A DNA stretch of 64,000 nt from JAEZBP01 sp963832725 (lineage in GTDB: Bacteria > Myxococcota_A > Polyangia > Polyangiales > Sandaracinaceae), in the NCBI GenBank assembly GCA_963832725.1, contig CAWHVG010000002.1, forward strand, positions 434,001 through 498,000. The letters are read 5' to 3'. Made by a program: the position numbers and the translations under genes. A model generated the notes under the pieces. The model ran no database searches, was not told the origin of the DNA, and saw only the letters and a program-made list of their open reading frames with translations. Shown piece by piece: positions 17,944 through 26,569 of the stretch; the first letter of the stretch is position 1, and each line of letters starts with the position of its first letter.

Positions 17944-18831
17944 TCATTCGTAGACGGCGGCGTGGACGGCCTCCGCGGCGTCGAGGATGCCGGGGCCGGG
18001 GGCGTCGAGGAGGGCGCCGTCGATCTCGACCACGCCGTCGTTCCGGCACGCGCGCAGGTCGGTGAGCGCGGGTCGCCGGCAGAGGGCAGGGCCCATCCCG
18101 CGGCGCGTGACGAGGACGTCCGGATCGAGCGCGAGGACCTGCTCGTCGCGGTACTGCGGCCAGCCTTCGTATGCGTCTGCGGCCACGTCGCGGAGGCCGC
18201 CGGAGCGCAGCACGTCGTGGAAGCTGCTCCCGCGCGTGCCGCCGTAGAGGCGCCCGGCGTAGATCGCGAGGTAGAGGCCGCGGCGTCGCCGCGCATGAGG
18301 GACGTCCCGCGCGATGGCCGAGAGCCGGCTCTGCCATGACGCGATCCAGCGCTCGGCCCGCTCCGGCGCGCCGCAGAACGCGGCCACCCGGCGCGCGTCG
18401 TCCGGCAGCGTGGCCGCGCCGCCGATGGGGCCGAGGTCGAAGAGGGTCAGCCCGGCGTCCCGCAGGCGCTGGACCCGCCGCGGGTCGGCCACGTTGTTCA
18501 CCAGGAGCAGATCGGGCTTCAACCGGACGATGCGCTCCACGTCGTCGAGCCGCTCGATGCGCGCGCGCTCTCCGTAGCGGTAGCCCTCCGGACCGTCGAG
18601 CGTGGCGGCGGTGAAGGCGATCACCCGATCGGGCGCGCAGAGCTCCAGCAGCAGGCGATCGGCCACCGTGCTCGCGGACGCGATGCGGCGGTAGGCGCGC
18701 ACTGGCACTCGGGCGCCCGTCGCGTCCTGCAGCCCTTCGCTCGGCAGGGCGTTGCGGGAGCCGAGCGCCGGCACCACCGATGCCGCGAGGGCCAGCGCCA
18801 GCGCCAGGCCGTTGGCGAGCCCGGCCTTCAC
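17944..18831 (-). CDS. ABC transporter periplasmic substrate-binding protein (TroA/BtuF-like)
   Basis: A 295-residue protein of the helical-backbone metal-receptor class. A signal peptide follows the GTG at 18831 (KAGLANGLALALALAASVVP, then ALG). The lobes carry RIASASTVADRLLLELCAPD, VERIVRLKPDLLLVNNVADP, GLTLFDLGPIGG, SFHDVLRSGGLRDVA and VLALDPDVLVTRRG. These are the usual landmarks of siderophore, haem or cobalamin binding proteins. The GTG start is chosen because the ABC ATPase gene ends at 18923 and the hydrophobic stretch begins here. It is the last gene of the 20851-17944 operon. Ligand unknown; the iron context favours siderophore or haem. Confidence 0.8.
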   Translation of the reverse strand: MKAGLANGLALALALAASVVPALGSRNALPSEGLQDATGARVPVRAYRRIASASTVADRLLLELCAPDRVIAFTAATLDGPEGYRYGERARIERLDDVERIVRLKPDLLLVNNVADPRRVQRLRDAGLTLFDLGPIGGAATLPDDARRVAAFCGAPERAERWIASWQSRLSAIARDVPHARRRRGLYLAIYAGRLYGGTRGSSFHDVLRSGGLRDVAADAYEGWPQYRDEQVLALDPDVLVTRRGMGPALCRRPALTDLRACRNDGVVEIDGALLDAPGPGILDAAEAVHAAVYE

Positions 18832-18922
18832 GCGCGCGCTCCGAGCGTGGAGCCGAGCGAGCTGCGATGTCCCTCCGGTGCGGTGGCAGGGACGGGGTGC
18901 GCGCTGGCCTCGGCGCAATCCC

Positions 18923-19690
18923 TCACGAGCCTGCTCCGAGGTGGAAGCCGAGGGCCCCGTTCTCGACCAGCTCGACGCCATACACGTCGCGCACGCGCTC
19001 CTCGTCGACGACCTCCGCGCTCGGCCCGGAGGCGAGGAGCGCGCCGCGATCGATCAAGAGCGCTCGGTCGGTGTGCCGGCGAGCGTCGTCGAGCGCGTGC
19101 AGCACGACCAGCACGCAGAACCCGTCGTCCGCCAGCTCGCGCAGGAGCGCGTGCAGCTCGAGCGCGTGGCGGACGTCGAGGGCGGCGGTCGGCTCGTCGA
19201 GCAGCACAATCTTCGCTTCGGTCGCCAGCGCCCTCGCCAAGAGCACGCGGCGGCGCTCGCCCACCGAGAGCCGGTCGAAGCGCCGGCCGGCCAGCGCGCT
19301 CAGATCCGTCCGGGCCAGCGCGGCGCCGACGGCCGCCCGGTCCTTCGCCGAGGGCGCACCAAGCCCGCCCGTGTGTGCGTAGCGTCCCTGCGCGACCACC
19401 GTGGCCACGTCGAGGGGCGCGTCGAGCGCGGACTGCTGCGGGACGTAGGCCATCGCCTTGGCCCGCTCGTGCGTGCTCATCGCCCCGATGTCGGCGCCGC
19501 CAATCGTCCGCTCTCCCTCGCACGGCAAGAGCCCCGCCACCGCCTTGAGCAGCGTGCTCTTTCCGGCGCCGTTCGGACCGAGCACGCAGGTGATCGATCC
19601 CGCATCGGCTTCGAAGCCCACGTCGCGCAGCACCACCCGCCGCCCGCGACGCACCGAGAGACCGCGCACGCGGAGCATGGGCTCAGTCAT
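18923..19690 (-). CDS. ABC transporter ATP-binding protein (FecE/BtuD type)
   Basis: A 255-residue cytoplasmic ATPase that would energise the FecCD permease. It has Walker A GPNGAGKST (~residues 37-45), Q-loop YVPQQSALD, ABC signature LSVGERRR, Walker B KIVLLDEPTAALD and the switch His in VVLHALDDARR. The ATG at 19690 is preceded by GGAGGT eight bases away. The ATG also overlaps the stop of a possible 48-codon frame (19687-19833). It lies in an importer operon with permease 20851 and binding protein 18831. Confidence 0.9.
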   Translation of the reverse strand: MTEPMLRVRGLSVRRGRRVVLRDVGFEADAGSITCVLGPNGAGKSTLLKAVAGLLPCEGERTIGGADIGAMSTHERAKAMAYVPQQSALDAPLDVATVVAQGRYAHTGGLGAPSAKDRAAVGAALARTDLSALAGRRFDRLSVGERRRVLLARALATEAKIVLLDEPTAALDVRHALELHALLRELADDGFCVLVVLHALDDARRHTDRALLIDRGALLASGPSAEVVDEERVRDVYGVELVENGALGFHLGAGS

Positions 19691-19833
19691 CGCCGACCTC
19701 CTGCGCCGCGCCGCGAGCCGCTCGCTCGCCGACGCACGGAGCAGAGCGCCGGGCCGCGACCGAAGAGCGCCGCGGCCAGCGCGTGGCCGGCCCGGTAGCG
19801 GCAATCCTTCGCACGCTTCGCCGCTTCAGGCAT
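19687..19833 (-). CDS. Possible 48-residue coupled small protein
   Basis: Between the permease and ATPase genes an ATG frame of 48 codons fits the gap exactly. Its ATG overlaps the permease stop (ATGCCTGA) and its TGA overlaps the ATPase ATG (ATGA). The product starts MPEAAKRAKDCRYRAGHALA and becomes Arg-rich. The double overlap favours translation, at least as a coupling device for the ATPase; the sequence itself resembles no known family. It is too short to exclude chance. Confidence 0.35.
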   Translation of the reverse strand: MPEAAKRAKDCRYRAGHALAAALFGRGPALCSVRRRASGSRRGAGGRR

Positions 19834-20851
19834 CGGCGTCCTCGCGTCGGGCGCGGAGCAGGAGCACGAGAAAGAGCGGGGCGCCGACGAGGCCCGTGAC
19901 CACGCCGAGGGGGATCTCGCTCTGGGTCGGAAGCGCGCGCGTGAGCAGATCGCAGCCGGCCAAGAACGCGCCTCCGGCCAGCGCCGCCGCCGGGACCAGC
20001 CTCCGGTGCGCGGCGCCGATCAGCGGTCTGAGCGCGTGCGGCACCACCAGCCCGACGAAGGCGATGTTGCCGCCCAGCGCGACCGCCGCCGACGTGAGCA
20101 CCGCCACCCAGACGATGACCCAGCGGCGGGTGAGCGTGACGTCCACCCCGAGGCTGGCCGCTTCCTCCTCGCCGCTGAGCAAGAGGTCCACCGGCCGTCC
20201 CCACGCGAACGCCGCGACCAGTCCGACCAGCACCAGCGGCAACGCCAACCGGACGTGCGCCCAGCCGGCGCCGGAGACGCCGCCGAGGGTGAACGCCAGC
20301 ACGGCGCGTCCGAGCTCGTGCTGCTCCTGCGCGATGCTGGTCAGGAAGCTGCCGATCGCGAGCAGCAGCGACGTGATGACGAAGCCGATCAGCAGCAGCG
20401 CCACGCGATCCGTTCCCCGCCGGACGAACGCGAGCACCAGCGCCAGGCTTCCGAGCGCGCCGAGCAGGCAGCCGACGGGCAGGACCATCTCCGGCGCCAG
20501 CCACGGGAGCGTCCCGGCCGCCGCGCCCTGGGCGAGCAACGCGCACTGGCCGCCGAAGCTCGCGCCGGCGGTGGTGCCGAGGATGGAAGGGCTCGCCAGC
20601 GGGTTGCGGAAGAGGCCCTGCACCAGCACGCCGCCCACCGAGAGCGCGCCGCCGGCCAAGAGCGCGGCGCTCAGGCGGGTGACCCGCAGCTCCAGGTAGA
20701 CCGAGCGCAACGCGGGATCCGAGAGGTCGCCGGCGCCCGTGAAGAGCGCCAGAAGCGTCACGGCCACCAGCGCTGCGAGGAGCGCCGCGTAGGTCCCGGC
20801 GACGCGGCCGCTCGGCGACGCTGCCATGGGGGCCGTGCCTTCCAGCGACAT
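19826..20851 (-). CDS. FecCD/BtuC-family ABC transporter permease
   Basis: A 341-residue polytopic membrane protein of the iron-siderophore/cobalamin permease family. Landmarks are LRVTRLSAALLAGGALSVGG, GLFRNPLASPSILGTTAGAS, LLLSGEEEAASLGVDV (the ATPase coupling helix) and GGNIAFVGLVVPHALRPLIG. The C-terminal PLGVVTGLVGAPLFLVLLL is also typical. The Met at 20851 or Met9 could start. It is the first gene of the importer operon and is divergent from the Bfd gene. A Fur box stands at 21035, and an A/T-rich patch (TATAAAAGTCATGCAATTAC) lies about 95-115 bp upstream of its start, so iron control is plausible. Confidence 0.9.
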   Translation of the reverse strand: MSLEGTAPMAASPSGRVAGTYAALLAALVAVTLLALFTGAGDLSDPALRSVYLELRVTRLSAALLAGGALSVGGVLVQGLFRNPLASPSILGTTAGASFGGQCALLAQGAAAGTLPWLAPEMVLPVGCLLGALGSLALVLAFVRRGTDRVALLLIGFVITSLLLAIGSFLTSIAQEQHELGRAVLAFTLGGVSGAGWAHVRLALPLVLVGLVAAFAWGRPVDLLLSGEEEAASLGVDVTLTRRWVIVWVAVLTSAAVALGGNIAFVGLVVPHALRPLIGAAHRRLVPAAALAGGAFLAGCDLLTRALPTQSEIPLGVVTGLVGAPLFLVLLLRARREDADA

Positions 20852-21034
20852 GGCCGCGGAGCGTAGCAGGCCGGCGGCGCGCGTTCGCTCCGACGTGGTC
20901 GGGGACCTCCCGTCGCTCCGAGGAGCGCACGACCGCTTCGGCGATGCGTATAAAAGTCATGCAATTACAGCGGTTTGGTCGGATCGGCGTCGCGCCGCCC
21001 GCGCGGGGACGCCTCCCGACGGCAGCCCCCGGAT

Positions 21035-21053
21035 GAGAATGAGATTGACTTTC
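21035..21053. promoter_or_regulatory. Candidate Fur box
   Basis: GAGAATGAGATTGACTTTC matches the classical 19-bp Fur operator at 13 of 19 positions by eye. It ends 29 bp upstream of the bfd start codon and lies in the gap divergent to the FecCD operon, so it could control both. Known Fur practice would make the genes iron-repressed; this is inferred. Confidence 0.65.
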
Positions 21054-21082
21054 AGTTAGACGGGCGTAGATCGATAGCTGTC

Positions 21083-21295
21083 GTGCTCGTCTGTCACTGT
21101 CATCGGGTCAACGATCGGGTGATTCGCGAGGCCGCCAAGAGCGGCGCGCGCACCGTGGAAGACGTCGGGTCCGCCTGCGGAGCCGGCACGGGCTGCGGCG
21201 GTTGCCGACCGGCGATCGACCGCCTGCTCGAGATCGAGGCGAGCCCGGGCGGCGTCACACTGCCGGTCGTCCGCGCGCCCGAACGCGGCGTGTAG
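21083..21295 (+). CDS. bfd: Bacterioferritin-associated ferredoxin-like [2Fe-2S] protein
   Basis: A 70-residue protein of the Bfd/BFD-like [2Fe-2S] family, which in characterised bacteria reduces bacterioferritin to release iron. The N-terminus MLVCHCHRVNDRVIREAAKS gives CxC, and SACGAGTGCGGCRPAI gives the CxxC-type pair; four cysteines bind the cluster. The GTG at 21083 is chosen because the family starts a few residues before the CxC; the frame extends further upstream to 20975 across the Fur box, which rules out the longer form. It is followed 76 bp later by bacterioferritin. Confidence 0.88.
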   Translation: MLVCHCHRVNDRVIREAAKSGARTVEDVGSACGAGTGCGGCRPAIDRLLEIEASPGGVTLPVVRAPERGV

Positions 21296-21371
21296 CGTCT
21301 TCCCCCCATTCCCTCCACGGAGGTGATCTGGGGGTGGACGCCACGCCCTCCGCGCTCTAGCGTTCGGCCCC

Positions 21372-21842
21372 ATGAAGGGCGACAGCGACGTCATCGACCT
21401 GCTCAACGAGGTCCTCACTCACGAGCTCACGGCGATCAACCAGTACTTCATCCACGCGAAGATGTGTGAGAACTGGGGCTATCACCGGATCGCCAAGAAG
21501 AAGCGTGAGGAGTCCATCGAGGAGATGCACCACGCCGACTGGGTGATCGATCGCATCCTCTTCCTCGACGGCGTGCCGAACATGCAGCGGCTGAACCCTG
21601 TCGGCGTCGGCGAGGACGTGCCCGAGCAGCACGAGCTGGACCTCAAGCTCGAGATCGAGGCCCGCGAGCGGCTCAACGGCGGCATCGCGCTCACCCGCGA
21701 CCGCGGCGACAACGGCACCCGCGTCCTGCTCGAGAAGATCCTCGACAGCGAAGAGGACGGCATCGACTGGCTCGAGGCCCAGCTCCACGTGATCCGCGAG
21801 GTCGGCAAGGAGCGCTACCTCGCCGAGCAGCTCGGCGAGTAG
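21372..21842 (+). CDS. bfr: Bacterioferritin
   Basis: Haem-containing iron-storage ferritin (156 residues) that assembles into a 24-subunit shell and oxidises Fe(II). The ferroxidase ligands Glu18, Glu51, His54, Glu94 and Glu127 and the haem ligand Met52 (EEMHHADW) are all at the standard positions. At the usual sixth ligand, His130, this protein has Gly (SEEDGIDWLE rather than EExHIDWLE). This may slow or alter ferroxidation, or it may be a haem-type subunit in a mixed shell. The ATG at 21372 gives the exact family numbering. The neighbouring bfd with a Fur box fits an iron storage/release pair. Confidence 0.93.
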   Translation: MKGDSDVIDLLNEVLTHELTAINQYFIHAKMCENWGYHRIAKKKREESIEEMHHADWVIDRILFLDGVPNMQRLNPVGVGEDVPEQHELDLKLEIEARERLNGGIALTRDRGDNGTRVLLEKILDSEEDGIDWLEAQLHVIREVGKERYLAEQLGE

Positions 21843-22023
21843 CCGGACCCTGGAGCTGCCGGCGCGGACTGCGCCTCGATGATCGATCGCGCGTCGCGAT
21901 GCCGGATCCGTCGTCCCGGTGCGGGACGTAGCCGGCCCGTGCGACCGCGTCCGCGCCGGTTCCGTCCGGCGGCGGCGACGCGGCCGTGAGCGCTTCGATC
22001 CGCGGCAGCGCCCGCTCCACCGC

Positions 22024-22171
22024 GGTTCGCTCTTCGGCGGCGGTTCGCTCTTTCGGGGGCGGTTCGCTCTTCGGCGGCGGCTCGCTCTTTCGGGGGCGGT
22101 TCGCTCTTTCGGGGGCGGTTCGCTCTTCGGGGGCGGCTCGCTCTTTCGGAGACGGCTCGCTCTTCGGCGGC
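22024..22171. repeat. 18/19-bp minisatellite, eight units
   Basis: Eight head-to-tail units of GGTTCGCTCTTCGGCGGC and variants (GGCTCGC..., ...TTTCGGGGGC), alternating 18 and 19 bp. The mixed unit length shifts the reading frame from unit to unit, so it is not a protein repeat. It fills much of the 432-bp gap between bfr and the hydrolase gene; nothing else is seen there except the ribosome site (GGGGAGGG) before 22275. Confidence 0.85.
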
Positions 22172-22274
22172 GGCCGGTCGACTGACGGATCTCACGCCGC
22201 GCCGGGTCCACGCCGTTGCATCCTCCTGTCGCTTGTGAGAAGTCCGACTTCTCACTTTTGGGGAGGGTTCCACC

Positions 22275-23378
22275 ATGCGACTTCCTGCGCTCGTCGCGCT
22301 CGCGCTCCTGACCGGCTGCGGCTCCACCAGCACCTCTGCGGACGGCGGCCTGCCGACTCCCTCGAACGACGCGGCGCTGCCAATCGACGGTTGGGTCGCT
22401 CCGGCGCGGGATGCCGGCTCCCCGTCCACCGACGCCGGCGCGCCGACCGACGGCGGCAGCACCACCGTCGCCGACTCGGGGACGACCCCCGCCATCGACT
22501 CGGGGACGCCCCCCGCCGACTCGGGGACGACCTCCACGCCGGCCGGGACGGGGCCCTTCGACGTGTCCCAGAGCATGGCGACTGTGGGCGGCGCGAACGT
22601 GGTGGTCTTCGATCCCGCGCTGCCGGCCGGCGCCCGCGCGCCGCTGGTGATGTTCAAGCACGGCTTTCAGCTCGCCACCTCGGACTACGCGACCACGCTC
22701 ACGCAGATCGCCTCGCACGGCTACGTGGTGGTCGGCGTCGACTCGGGCGGCGGCATCCTCGGCGGCCCGAGCCAATCCGACGAAGAAGACCAGGTGCGTG
22801 CCGCGATCGACTGGGCCACCGGATCGGCGTCGATCACCGGTCACGTCGACGCCGATCACATCGCCGTGATGGGCCACTCGCGCGGCGGCAAGGTCGCCGT
22901 CATGGTCGCCGCGCAGGACGCGAGGGTGAGCGCGCTCTTGGCGCTCGACCCGGTCAACTCCTGCGGTCCCGGCTCGAGCTACTCGAGCACCTGCCCCGAC
23001 GTGACCTCGAGCGGCTGGGCGCCGTCCTTGACCATCCCCTCCGGCTACATGGGCGAGACGGCCGACGGGAGCGGCGGCTTCATGCCCTGCGCCCCGACGG
23101 CGCAGAACTATGCGACCGTCTACGACGCGACGACGGCGGCCAGCGCCGCCTTGGAGTGGACCTTCACGGACGCAGCGCACATGACCTTCACCGACGACGG
23201 CGGTGGGCTCGCCGGCTGCTTCTGCATGAGCGCCAGCGGCGACCAGGCGATGATCCGCGACTCCATCCGCACGCTCGCCGTCGCGTTCCTCGACCGCTAC
23301 CTGCGCGGCGACACCTCCCGCGCGCCCTGGCTGACCGGCGCGTCGCTGCCCTCCGACGTGACGCTGCGCCACCGCTGA
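22275..23378 (+). CDS. Alpha/beta-hydrolase lipoprotein (chlorophyllase / dienelactone-hydrolase-like)
   Basis: A 367-residue predicted lipoprotein: MRLPALVALALLTGCGST has the lipobox LTGC at residues 12-15. It is followed by a ~75-residue Ser/Thr/Ala/Pro/Asp-rich linker and then a hydrolase domain. The nucleophile elbow is GHSRGG (Ser in the MGHSRGGKVAVMVAA stretch). The front has PLVMFKHGFQLATSDYATTL, an oxyanion-hole HG, and the C-terminal HMTF may hold the catalytic His. This matches chlorophyllase/PET-hydrolase-like serine esterases. GGGGAGGG lies ~8 bases before the ATG. Substrate unknown; it would act in the periplasm or on the surface. Confidence 0.8.
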   Translation: MRLPALVALALLTGCGSTSTSADGGLPTPSNDAALPIDGWVAPARDAGSPSTDAGAPTDGGSTTVADSGTTPAIDSGTPPADSGTTSTPAGTGPFDVSQSMATVGGANVVVFDPALPAGARAPLVMFKHGFQLATSDYATTLTQIASHGYVVVGVDSGGGILGGPSQSDEEDQVRAAIDWATGSASITGHVDADHIAVMGHSRGGKVAVMVAAQDARVSALLALDPVNSCGPGSSYSSTCPDVTSSGWAPSLTIPSGYMGETADGSGGFMPCAPTAQNYATVYDATTAASAALEWTFTDAAHMTFTDDGGGLAGCFCMSASGDQAMIRDSIRTLAVAFLDRYLRGDTSRAPWLTGASLPSDVTLRHR

Positions 23379-23382
23379 TCGA

Positions 23383-24185
23383 ATGGCTTCTCCCGAGCGC
23401 GTGAAGATGAGCGAGCTGGCGCGCCTTTCCGGCGTGCCGGCCGCCACCATCAAGCACTACCTCAAGGAGGGGCTGCTCCCGGAGCCGCTCCGGACGAGCC
23501 GCAACATGGCCTATTACGACGTGGCGCTGGTGCCGCGGATCCGGCGCATCAAGGAGCTGCAGAAGACCCATTTCTTGCCGCTCAAGGAGATCCGCCGAGT
23601 GCTGGCGTCGGACGCGTTTCCGAGCGACGACGACACCATCGCCACCGCCATCGCCGCGGCGCACGCGCGGGCCACGACCGACGAGCGCCGCACCCGCGCG
23701 CAGCTCGTCGAGCAGGGCATGCCCGAAGACCAGCTCGCCTGGTTGGCCCAGGCCGGGCTGATCACCCCCGAGCGCGAGGGCGACGACGAGGTCTTCTCCG
23801 GCGACGACCTCGAGCTCTTGCGGGTGCTCGGCGCCGCGCGGCGAGCCGGGCTGGAAGCGAACATGCTGCCTTTGACGATCCTCGGCGACTACCTCGCCGC
23901 CATCCGGGAGCTGGCGCGGGTGGAGGTCGAGCTCTTCCGGCGCGGCGTGGTGCCGAAGGCGGAGCCGGGCGAGCTGGCGCTCCTGACCGAGGCGGCCGCG
24001 TCCCTGTCCGAGCGCTTGGTCGTGCTCTTGCGCCGCAAGCTCCTGGTCCCGGCGCTGCGGGCGGAGGCGGCTCAGCAGGCGGAGGCGGCTCAGCAGGCGG
24101 AGGCGGCTCAGCAGGCCGAGGGGCTCAGCCGCAAAAGGCGCCCCCGCGGCGAGCGAAGGGCGCCCGTTCGACGAAGCGCGGCTGA
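23383..24185 (+). CDS. MerR-family transcriptional regulator (probable frameshift near the end)
   Basis: The N-terminal MerR helix-turn-helix reads MSELARLSGVPAATIKHYLK, followed by EGLLPEPLRTSRNMAYYD and RIRRIKELQKTHFLPLKEI. A second helical domain follows (~residues 75-220). After a six-residue repeat (AEAAQQ three times, an 18-bp tandem from 24061) the frame stays open for another kilobase across the antisense pirin gene, which cannot be protein. One missing G in the GGGG run at 24120-24123 would give the ending QPQKAPPRRAKGARSTKRG with a TGA at 24183-24185; the end is drawn there. It starts 4 bp after the hydrolase stop, so the two may be one operon. Confidence 0.75.
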
Positions 24186-24205
24186 CCCGATTTCTCGACC
24201 GACCT

Positions 24206-24909
24206 TCAGCCGGGCAGGTCGAAGAGGAGCGCCTCGCCGCGGCTCTCGGAGCCGAGCTCGAATCGACGCTTCGCCCTCGATGGCCACGCCGTCGCCGGCC
24301 TACGAGCGCGTGGCCTCCCAGCTCGACGGTGCCCGTGACGACGTGCAGCCAGCCCTTGCGGCCCTCGTCGAACGCGTGGCGAACCGTGTCGCCGGCCTCG
24401 AGCAGGGTCGCGTACATCTTCGCGTCCTGCTGAATGCGCACCGAGCCCTGTGCGCCGTCGGGCGAGGCGACCAGCCGGAGCGCGCCGCGCTTCTCCTCGT
24501 CCGAGAAGCGCGTCTGCTCGTAGCCCGAGGGCAGCCCACGCTCGCGCGGGACGATCCAGATCTGGAGGAAGTGAACCCGCTCGGTCTCCGAGGAGTTGTA
24601 CTCCGAGTGCATCACGCCGGTCCCGGCGCTCATCCGCTGCACGTCGCCCGGCCGGATCACCGAGCCGTTGCCCATGTTGTCCTCGTGCTCGAGCGCGCCC
24701 TCGATCACGTAGCTGATGATCTCCATGTCGCGGTGCCCGTGCGTCGGGAAGCCCGCGCCCGGGTCCACCGTGTCGTCGTTGATGACGCGCAGCGGCCCGA
24801 AGCCCATGAACCGAGGGTCGTGGTAGCCCGCGAACGAGAAGGTGTGGTGGGTGTCGAGCCAGCCGTGGTTGGCGTGCCCGCGCTCGTCCGCTCTGCGAAT
24901 GGTCAGCAT
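24206..24909 (-). CDS. Pirin family protein (two apparent frameshifts)
   Basis: Bicupin iron protein of the pirin family, commonly a quercetinase-like or regulatory protein. The start at 24909 gives MLTIRRADERGHANHGWLDT, then HTFSFAGYHDPRFMGFGPLR. The metal site is recognisable in FPTHGHRDMEIISYVIEG and HEDNMGN, with GVMHSEYNSS. In the C-terminal cupin the frame fails after VELGGHALV (near 24299). The next frame gives AGDGVAIEGEAS, and a third gives ELGSESRGEALLFDLPG with a TGA at 24206-24208. Two single extra bases (near 24299 and 24262) explain this. The intact family shape argues for sequence errors over decay. Confidence 0.82.
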
Positions 24910-25011
24910 CGTGGGTGCCTCTCTTCGCCCGGGTATGCGGCTCGGGCGCACGATGGCAAGCGGGCCTGCTCGACGCGTCCCGCGCTCCCAGAGAAGCAGC
25001 CTCCGTCTTCG

Positions 25012-26484
25012 TCAGGCGGGCACCCACGTGCCGTGGAAGGTCGGGGGCACGTGGTGGTCGAGGTGGGCGCGCGCGATGGGCCCGTCCGCGATGTGCGCGG
25101 CGTCGAAGATGGCCCAGTGGCTCGCGTGGATGCGCGGGTCGTAGACCAGCGAGACCAGCCAGCCGTCGTCCTCGCTGGTGCTGCCGGGGCGCGGGACGAA
25201 GACGCCCTCCGAGGGCATCTGACCGTCTTCGCAGCGGAACGAGTCGGTCGCGCCGCTCTCCATGTCGACGCGGACCACCGTGTCGGGGAAGCCGCGTCGG
25301 CCGACCTCCTTGCTGCTGTGCTCCTGCCAGTAGATCACGCGGCTCGGCTCGGCTTCGACGGCGGGCGCGATGCGCGGGAACTCGCCGGTGTTGGGGCGAG
25401 TGCGCTCGAAGTCCAGAGAGCGCTTCTTCACGTTCAGGCGTGCGCGGCCGAGATAGCCGTCCGCGTCGCGGTTCGGCGAGCTCCCCCGCGAGAGCGCGTA
25501 GAGCCAGTCGTTGGTGGCGCCGAAGCTCTCGTAGCGGACCATGTCGAACACGACCTCGTCGCCGCGGGTGAACGCGTTGCCGACATGCCACATCCAGAAG
25601 GGCTCGACGCGGAAGCGGATGGGCGAGAGCGGCGCATCGAAGGGGATGACGATGACCTCGGTCCCGCGCTCCGGCTCCCACTGCAGATTCTCGGCGTACG
25701 AGCCCATGCCGAAGAGCGTCCGCAGAAGGCGCAAAGGCAGCGGCGCCACGAACACGATCACCGCGCTCTCGGTGAGCACGAAGTCGTCGATCATGGTGGC
25801 GAAGTCGAGCGGGATCGTCGTCAGCCGCCCGGCCGTTCCGTCGGGCCGCAGCACCATCACGTCGAGCTCGGCGGGCCGCGTGACGTGCTGGCCGATGTTG
25901 TAGATGTAGCCGTTCGAGGCGAGCCGGTGCGGGTGCGCCGAGAACGCGTGGGGGATGGCGCCGCCGAGATCCGTCTCGCCGATGGAGGTGAGATCGCCCG
26001 GATCGAGCTCGAAGGGCTTGCCGGCCTCGCAGAGCCCGAAGACGCAATCGTCCCACGCCAGCACCGCCGTGTTCGCCGGGTTCTTGCCGACGCCGCGCAG
26101 CTTCCGGAGCGTGCGGACCGGGTTGAAGGGGCCGGGCCCGGACGTGCCGTACACGCCGAAGTACGCCTTGCCGCGCCGTCGCTCCTCCATCCGACCCGGC
26201 GTCTCCAGCAAACGCACGCCGCCCTGCGCCTCCCCATTGGCGAAGCGCACGGCGGAGATGAGCCCGTCCCCGTCGAAGAGGTGCTCGTAGTGATGGCCGA
26301 ACGCGCTGAAGAGGCCGGGGCCGTTCCGGTAGAGCGTGCCCTTCAGCTCGTCCGGGATGCGCCCCTCGACGCGCAGCGGCTCGAAGCCGTGCTCGCGCGT
26401 GACGTCCGAGAGCGCACGTCCGAAGCCGTGGCGCTCCTCGTCTCGGGACTCTCTCGTGCGCGTCGTGGTGGCCGTCGTCTCCAT
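25012..26484 (-). CDS. Carotenoid cleavage oxygenase (RPE65/CCD family)
   Basis: A 490-residue non-haem iron dioxygenase predicted to cleave a polyene such as a carotenoid, apocarotenoid or stilbene. Family landmarks run through the chain: LKGTLYRNGPGLFSAFGHHY with HLFDGDGLISAVRF, HAFSAHPHR (first iron His), TMIDDFVLTESAVIVFVAP, FWMWHVGNAFTRGDE (further His), FDMVRYES and the C-terminal HVPPTFHGTWVPA with the last His. The seven-bladed propeller length is normal. Start at the ATG 26484; the next gene upstream (queD, plus strand) is divergent with ~85 bp between. Myxobacteria make carotenoids, so retinal or apocarotenoid production is likely. Confidence 0.9.
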   Translation of the reverse strand: METTATTTRTRESRDEERHGFGRALSDVTREHGFEPLRVEGRIPDELKGTLYRNGPGLFSAFGHHYEHLFDGDGLISAVRFANGEAQGGVRLLETPGRMEERRRGKAYFGVYGTSGPGPFNPVRTLRKLRGVGKNPANTAVLAWDDCVFGLCEAGKPFELDPGDLTSIGETDLGGAIPHAFSAHPHRLASNGYIYNIGQHVTRPAELDVMVLRPDGTAGRLTTIPLDFATMIDDFVLTESAVIVFVAPLPLRLLRTLFGMGSYAENLQWEPERGTEVIVIPFDAPLSPIRFRVEPFWMWHVGNAFTRGDEVVFDMVRYESFGATNDWLYALSRGSSPNRDADGYLGRARLNVKKRSLDFERTRPNTGEFPRIAPAVEAEPSRVIYWQEHSSKEVGRRGFPDTVVRVDMESGATDSFRCEDGQMPSEGVFVPRPGSTSEDDGWLVSLVYDPRIHASHWAIFDAAHIADGPIARAHLDHHVPPTFHGTWVPA

Positions 26485-26569
26485 GCCCTCGTGGTAGCGC
26501 GCCTCGCTCGTGCTGGCTACGGCGGGCGCTGGCTACGGCGACGCGGTCCGCTATGCTGGCGCGCCTGCC

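Noticed and set aside
21296..21371. Rho-independent terminator after bfd
   Set aside because: CCTCCACGGAGG inside CCCCC...GGGGG could pair, but no T-run follows and the sequence may instead be part of the bfr leader.
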